Part shown: in pieces, positions 7,903 to 11,785 of the stretch | How the letters are laid out: the number at the start of each line of letters is the position of its first letter | Numbering within the stretch: position 1 is the stretch's first letter | Assembly: GCA_900554675.1 (NCBI GenBank) | Contig: USIM01000012.1 | Location: 1-11,785 of the forward strand | Direction: 5' to 3' | Source of the DNA: an uncultured Sutterella sp. | Lineage (GTDB): Bacteria > Pseudomonadota > Gammaproteobacteria > Burkholderiales > Burkholderiaceae_F | Length of the DNA stretch: 11,785 bases | The notes under the pieces: generated by a model | Databases searched by the model: none | What the model was told of the DNA's origin: nothing | What the model saw: only the letters and a program-made list of their open reading frames with translations | Translations under genes and position numbers: made by a program

Positions 7903-10900
7903 AGTTACGTTCGAGGTCGATGTCAATACCCAACGACCGGATTTCTTTCACCAACACGTTGAACGATTCCGGCATACCGGCTTCGAGTACGTGTTCGCCC
8001 TTGACGATGTTTTCGTAAACCTTCGTACGACCCGTCACATCGTCGGACTTGACCGTCAACATTTCTTGCAAGATGTAAGAAGCACCGTAAGCTTCCAAAG
8101 CCCAGACTTCCATTTCACCGAAACGTTGACCACCGAATTGAGCCTTACCGCCCAACGGTTGTTGCGTCACGAGAGAGTACGGACCCGTGGAACGAGCGTG
8201 CATCTTGTCATCGACCAAGTGGTGCAACTTCAAGTAGTGCATATAGCCGACCGTCACAGGACGATCAAAGGCTTCACCCGTACGACCATCGTACAAAGTG
8301 GCTTGCGTCTTCGACGGCGTCAATTCCAAGCCCTTGGCCACGTCTTCCGGGAAGGCCAATTCGAGCATCTTGGCGATTTCTTCTTCGGTAGCACCGTCAA
8401 AGACCGGCGTAGCAAACGGGACACCGTTTTCAAGATTCTTAGCCAACACCATGATTTCATCATCAGAGAGGCTCGACAAATCTTCGCTCTTGCCCGTTTC
8501 GTTGTAAATCTTTTCCAAGAATTCACGCATTTGGGCAGCCTTAGCCGTCTTCATCATTTCGCCAATGCGCCAGCCGAGACCCTTAGCAGCCCAACCCAAG
8601 TGAACTTCGAGAACTTGACCGATGTTCATACGAGAAGGCACACCCAACGGGTTCAAGACGATGTCTGCGGGACGACCGTCAGCCATGTACGGCATATCTT
8701 CGATCGGGCAAATCTTGGAGACCACACCCTTGTTACCGTGACGGCCTGCCATCTTATCGCCAGGTTGCAAACGACGCTTTTCAGCGATGTAGACCTTGAC
8801 CATCTTCAACACGCCCGGGGGCAATTCGTCGCCTTGGGTCAACTTCTTGCGCTTGACTTCGAAAGCGTTGTCAAATTCGTGACGCTTGTCATCCAATTGA
8901 GTACGCAAGTCTTCGAGCAACTTTTGATCGGCTTCTTCAACCATGCGAAGTTCAAAGATTTCATAACCCTTCAAAGCTTCGACATAGTCCTTCGTGAGAA
9001 CAGCCTTCTTCAAACCATTGGGGCCGCCTTCAACCTTCTTACCAACCAATTGGTGGCCTAAACGGGCAAAAGCGTCAGCTTCCATAATACGAAGCTTTTC
9101 ATCCAAGTTTTGGCGATAGCGCTTCAAAACGTCTTCAATGATAGAGTTGGCACGAGCGTCACGTTCCACGCCTTCACGCGTGAAGAGTTGAACGTCAATC
9201 ACCGTACCGGTCATACCAGACGGAACGCGCAAAGACGTATCCTTAACGTCGCTAGCCTTTTCACCGAAGATCACACGCAAAAGCTTTTCTTCCGGCGTCA
9301 ATTGGGTTTCGCCCTTCGGCGTCACCTTACCGACCAAAACGTCGCCAGCCTTCACTTCAGCGCCGATTTGAACGATACCGCAGTCGTCCAAGCGAGCCAA
9401 TTGGCTTTCGGACAAGTTGGAGATATCGCGCGTAATTTCTTCAGCACCTAACTTCGTATCACGAGCAACAACAGAGAGCTCTTCGATATGAATAGAGGTA
9501 TAGCGGTCATCAGCCACAACACGTTCACTGATCAACACAGAGTCTTCGTAGTTGTAACCGTTCCACGGCATAAAGGCGATCAACATGTTTTGACCCAATG
9601 CCAATTCACCCATATCGGTGGAGGCACCGTCGGCCAACACGTCACCGCGAGCCACTTGGTCACCGCGATAAACGATCGGACGTTGGTTGATGTTGGAGCT
9701 TTGGTTGGAGCGCGTGAACTTTTGCAAATTATAAATATCGACACCAACTTCACCGGCAACCGTTTCTTCGTCATTAACACGAATCACGATACGGTTTGCG
9801 TCAACATAGTCAACAACACCGCCACGCTTGGCTTGAACAGCGGTCTTAGAGTCAACAGCGACCGTACGTTCAACACCCGTACCCACGACCGGCTTTTCCG
9901 GACGCAAGCAAGGCACACCTTGACGTTGCATGTTGGAACCCATCAATGCGCGGTTAGCGTCATCGTGTTCCAAGAACGGAATCAAGGAAGCAGCAGCAGA
10001 GACGATTTGCAACGGAGCCACGTCCATGTATTGGACGCGTTCCGGGCTCACGAGAACCGTTTCACCGTTTTCACGAGAGCTCACCAAATCTTGCGTCAAA
10101 CGGCCTTCAGCGTCCAACTCAGAGTTAGCCTGACAAATCACATACTTGCCTTCTTCAATAGCAGACATGTATTCGATTTCGTCGGTCACCTTGCAATCAA
10201 CAACCTTGCGGTACGGCGTTTCCAAGAAGCCATACTTGTTCAAGCGAGCATACAAGGCCAAAGAGTTGATCAAACCAATGTTCGGACCTTCAGGCGTTTC
10301 AATCGGGCACAAACGACCATAGTGAGTCGAGTGCACGTCACGCACTTCGAAGCCTGCGCGTTCACGGGTCAAACCACCCGGACCCAAAGCAGAAATACGA
10401 CGCTTGTGGGTAATTTCAGACAACGGGTTCGTTTGGTCCATGAATTGGCTCAATTGGCTAGAACCAAAGAATTCACGGATCGCAGCAGAAATCGGCTTGC
10501 TGTTGATCAAGTCTTGCGGCGTCAAGTTGTCAGACTCAGCTTGAGCGAGACGTTCACGAACAGCACGTTCAACACGCACTAAACCAGAACGGAATTGGTT
10601 TTCCGTCAATTCGCCAACGCAACGAACACGACGGTTACCCAAGTGGTCGATATCGTCCACTTCACCACGGCCATTGCGCAATTCAACCAAAATCTTGACC
10701 GTGTCGATGATGTCGTCATTGGTCAACGTCAACGGACCTTCGTCGCCTTCGTGACCCAAACGTGCATTGACCTTCATACGACCGACGCGAGACAAATCGT
10801 ACGTTTCTTCAGCAAAGAACAAACGATTCATCAACATTTCAACGGCTTCTTCCGTGGGCGGTTCACCCGGGCGCATCATGCGATAGATAGCCACGCGAGC

Positions 10901-11785
10901 GCTCATTTGGTCAGGCGTTTCGTCGATACGCAACGTATCGGCGATGTAGCTGCCGTGATCCAACTCATTGGTGTAGATCGTTTGGAAGCCCTTGACCTTA
11001 GCGTCACGAAGTTTGCCGAGCAATTCTTCCGTGATTTCATCATTGGCGCTAGCCAACAATTCACCCGTTTCGGTATCAAAGATATCCTTAGCCAAGACGC
11101 GACCAATCAAGAAGTCATCGGTCACAGACACAGACTTCATATCAGCCATCATACGAACATGACGAGCCGTGATACGCTTATCCTTGGCAACAATCACTTC
11201 GCCATCACGGTTGGTGATGTCAAAGCGAGCAACTTCACCCTTCAAGCGTTCCGGCACAAGCGTCATGGAGGCGCTGCGGGAAGCAAGCTTAAAGGTATCA
11301 AAATCGAAGAACGTTTCTAAGATTTGTTCATTGTTCATGCCCAAAGCTTTGAGCAACACCGTAGCCGGCATCTTACGACGACGGTCAACACGGAAATAAA
11401 CAATATCCTTAGCGTCAAATTCAAAGTCCAACCAAGAACCGCGGTACGGAATCATACGGGCAGAGAAAAGCAACTTACCAGAGCTGTGGGTCTTGCCTTT
11501 GTCATGCTCGAAGAACAAACCAGGAGAACGGTGTAATTGGCTGACGATCACACGTTCAGAACCATTGATGATGAAGGAAGCTTTTTCCGTCATGAGCGGA
11601 ATTTCGCCCATGTACACATCATTTTCGCGAATTTCTTTGATACGGGTCTTAGCCGGATCATCGCGATCAATAATTTCCAAACGAATGCGTGCACGCAAAC
11701 GGCTCGAGTAAGTCAAACCGCGCAATTGGCATTCCGGCACATCAAAGACCGGCTCATCAAGTGAATAGCTTTCAAAAACTAAACG
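7901..11785 (-). CDS. rpoB: DNA-directed RNA polymerase subunit beta (5' end outside window)
   Basis: Beta forms one jaw of the core RNA polymerase and binds rifampicin. The frame is open to the window edge: base 11785 is the first base of an Arg codon that aligns near residue 67 of E. coli beta, so about 66 N-terminal residues are missing and 1294 are present. A GTG at 11740 is internal (within [13 protein letters not shown]) and is not the start. The 81-bp rifampicin region is at 10385-10465 (E. coli 507-533); Asp516, His526, Arg529, Ser531 and Leu533 are all wild type. Thr replaces Asn518, as in other Betaproteobacteria. Ser stands at the position of Pro552 (codon 10328-10330). The active-site segment [12 protein letters not shown] (near 8730-8765) and the C-terminal [20 protein letters not shown] are intact. 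The usual rplKAJL genes and promoter would lie beyond the right edge. Confidence 0.99.
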   Translation of the reverse strand, partial: RLVFESYSLDEPVFDVPECQLRGLTYSSRLRARIRLEIIDRDDPAKTRIKEIRENDVYMGEIPLMTEKASFIINGSERVIVSQLHRSPGLFFEHDKGKTHSSGKLLFSARMIPYRGSWLDFEFDAKDIVYFRVDRRRKMPATVLLKALGMNNEQILETFFDFDTFKLASRSASMTLVPERLKGEVARFDITNRDGEVIVAKDKRITARHVRMMADMKSVSVTDDFLIGRVLAKDIFDTETGELLASANDEITEELLGKLRDAKVKGFQTIYTNELDHGSYIADTLRIDETPDQMSARVAIYRMMRPGEPPTEEAVEMLMNRLFFAEETYDLSRVGRMKVNARLGHEGDEGPLTLTNDDIIDTVKILVELRNGRGEVDDIDHLGNRRVRCVGELTENQFRSGLVRVERAVRERLAQAESDNLTPQDLINSKPISAAIREFFGSSQLSQFMDQTNPLSEITHKRRISALGPGGLTRERAGFEVRDVHSTHYGRLCPIETPEGPNIGLINSLALYARLNKYGFLETPYRKVVDCKVTDEIEYMSAIEEGKYVICQANSELDAEGRLTQDLVSSRENGETVLVSPERVQYMDVAPLQIVSAAASLIPFLEHDDANRALMGSNMQRQGVPCLRPEKPVVGTGVERTVAVDSKTAVQAKRGGVVDYVDANRIVIRVNDEETVAGEVGVDIYNLQKFTRSNQSSNINQRPIVYRGDQVARGDVLADGASTDMGELALGQNMLIAFMPWNGYNYEDSVLISERVVADDRYTSIHIEELSVVARDTKLGAEEITRDISNLSESQLARLDDCGIVQIGAEVKAGDVLVGKVTPKGETQLTPEEKLLRVIFGEKASDVKDTSLRVPSGMTGTVIDVQLFTREGVERDARANSIIEDVLKRYRQNLDEKLRIMEADAFARLGHQLVGKKVEGGPNGLKKAVLTKDYVEALKGYEIFELRMVEEADQKLLEDLRTQLDDKRHEFDNAFEVKRKKLTQGDELPPGVLKMVKVYIAEKRRLQPGDKMAGRHGNKGVVSKICPIEDMPYMADGRPADIVLNPLGVPSRMNIGQVLEVHLGWAAKGLGWRIGEMMKTAKAAQMREFLEKIYNETGKSEDLSSLSDDEIMVLAKNLENGVPFATPVFDGATEEEIAKMLELAFPEDVAKGLELTPSKTQATLYDGRTGEAFDRPVTVGYMHYLKLHHLVDDKMHARSTGPYSLVTQQPLGGKAQFGGQRFGEMEVWALEAYGASYILQEMLTVKSDDVTGRTKVYENIVKGEHVLEAGMPESFNVLVKEIRSLGIDIDLERN
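10385..10465 (-). other. Rifampicin resistance-determining region of rpoB
   Basis: These 27 codons correspond to E. coli RpoB 507-533, from [11 protein letters not shown] to RRISAL. The residues most often changed in resistant isolates (D516, H526, S531, L533) have their sensitive-type state. The only difference from E. coli is Thr at 518, a normal Betaproteobacterial state. The sequence therefore predicts rifampicin susceptibility at target level. Confidence 0.9.

Noticed and set aside
9488..10582. 364-codon plus-strand open frame opposite rpoB, with neighbours in the same frame
   Set aside because: It mirrors the rpoB codons exactly, like the other plus-strand frames between 7991 and 11764. 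No promoter or protein family supports it.
7901..11740. rpoB starting at the GTG at 11740
   Set aside because: The frame stays open to the window edge, and the upstream residues (SLDEPVFD) match conserved beta sequence, so the GTG is an internal Val.

Overview
The window is a housekeeping block read entirely from the minus strand. In transcription order it holds rpoB (5' end cut off by the window), rpoC, rpsL, rpsG, fusA and the first 48 codons of tuf (cut off at base 1). This is the classic rpoBC cluster followed by the str (streptomycin) operon. All genes are intact within the window; I see no frameshift, insertion sequence, tRNA, rRNA, CRISPR array or foreign gene.

Organism: the proteins read as Betaproteobacteria. 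S12 begins [12 protein letters not shown], the rifampicin region of RpoB reads FMDQTNPL, the beta' subunit keeps the long proteobacterial insertion in the trigger loop, and the gene order is the usual one for this class. Base composition looks close to balanced, with strong TTG (Leu) and CAA (Gln) preference. This suggests a mid-GC member of Burkholderiales, perhaps a gut Sutterellaceae relative such as Parasutterella; the family-level guess is only an inference from general resemblance.

Layout: rpoB (7901-11785) and rpoC (3639-7889) are 11 bp apart, and the ribosome site of rpoC overlaps the rpoB stop. A 299-bp gap (3340-3638) follows. It carries a hairpin just after rpoC, further inverted repeats, and a good sigma70-type promoter (TTGACA, 17 bp, GATACT) that should start the str operon with a leader of about 150 nt. 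rpsL (2962-3339), rpsG (2365-2835), fusA (201-2303) and tuf (from 145 leftward) follow with gaps of 125, 61 and 55 bp. None of these gaps has a convincing intrinsic terminator, so they probably form one transcript. The first two gaps contain inverted repeats that may form RNA structure; the rpsL-rpsG gap is where S7 autoregulation acts in E. coli.

Together the genes encode the catalytic core of RNA polymerase (beta and beta'), two 30S proteins at the decoding centre and head (S12, S7), and the two elongation GTPases (EF-G, EF-Tu). I found no previously undescribed system. The points most worth a second look are the 11-bp inverted repeat centred on the -35 box of the str promoter, the tandem inverted repeats in the same gap, and the nearly unbroken antisense reading frames. 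The latter are explained by avoidance of TTA, CTA and TCA codons and are not evidence for genes.
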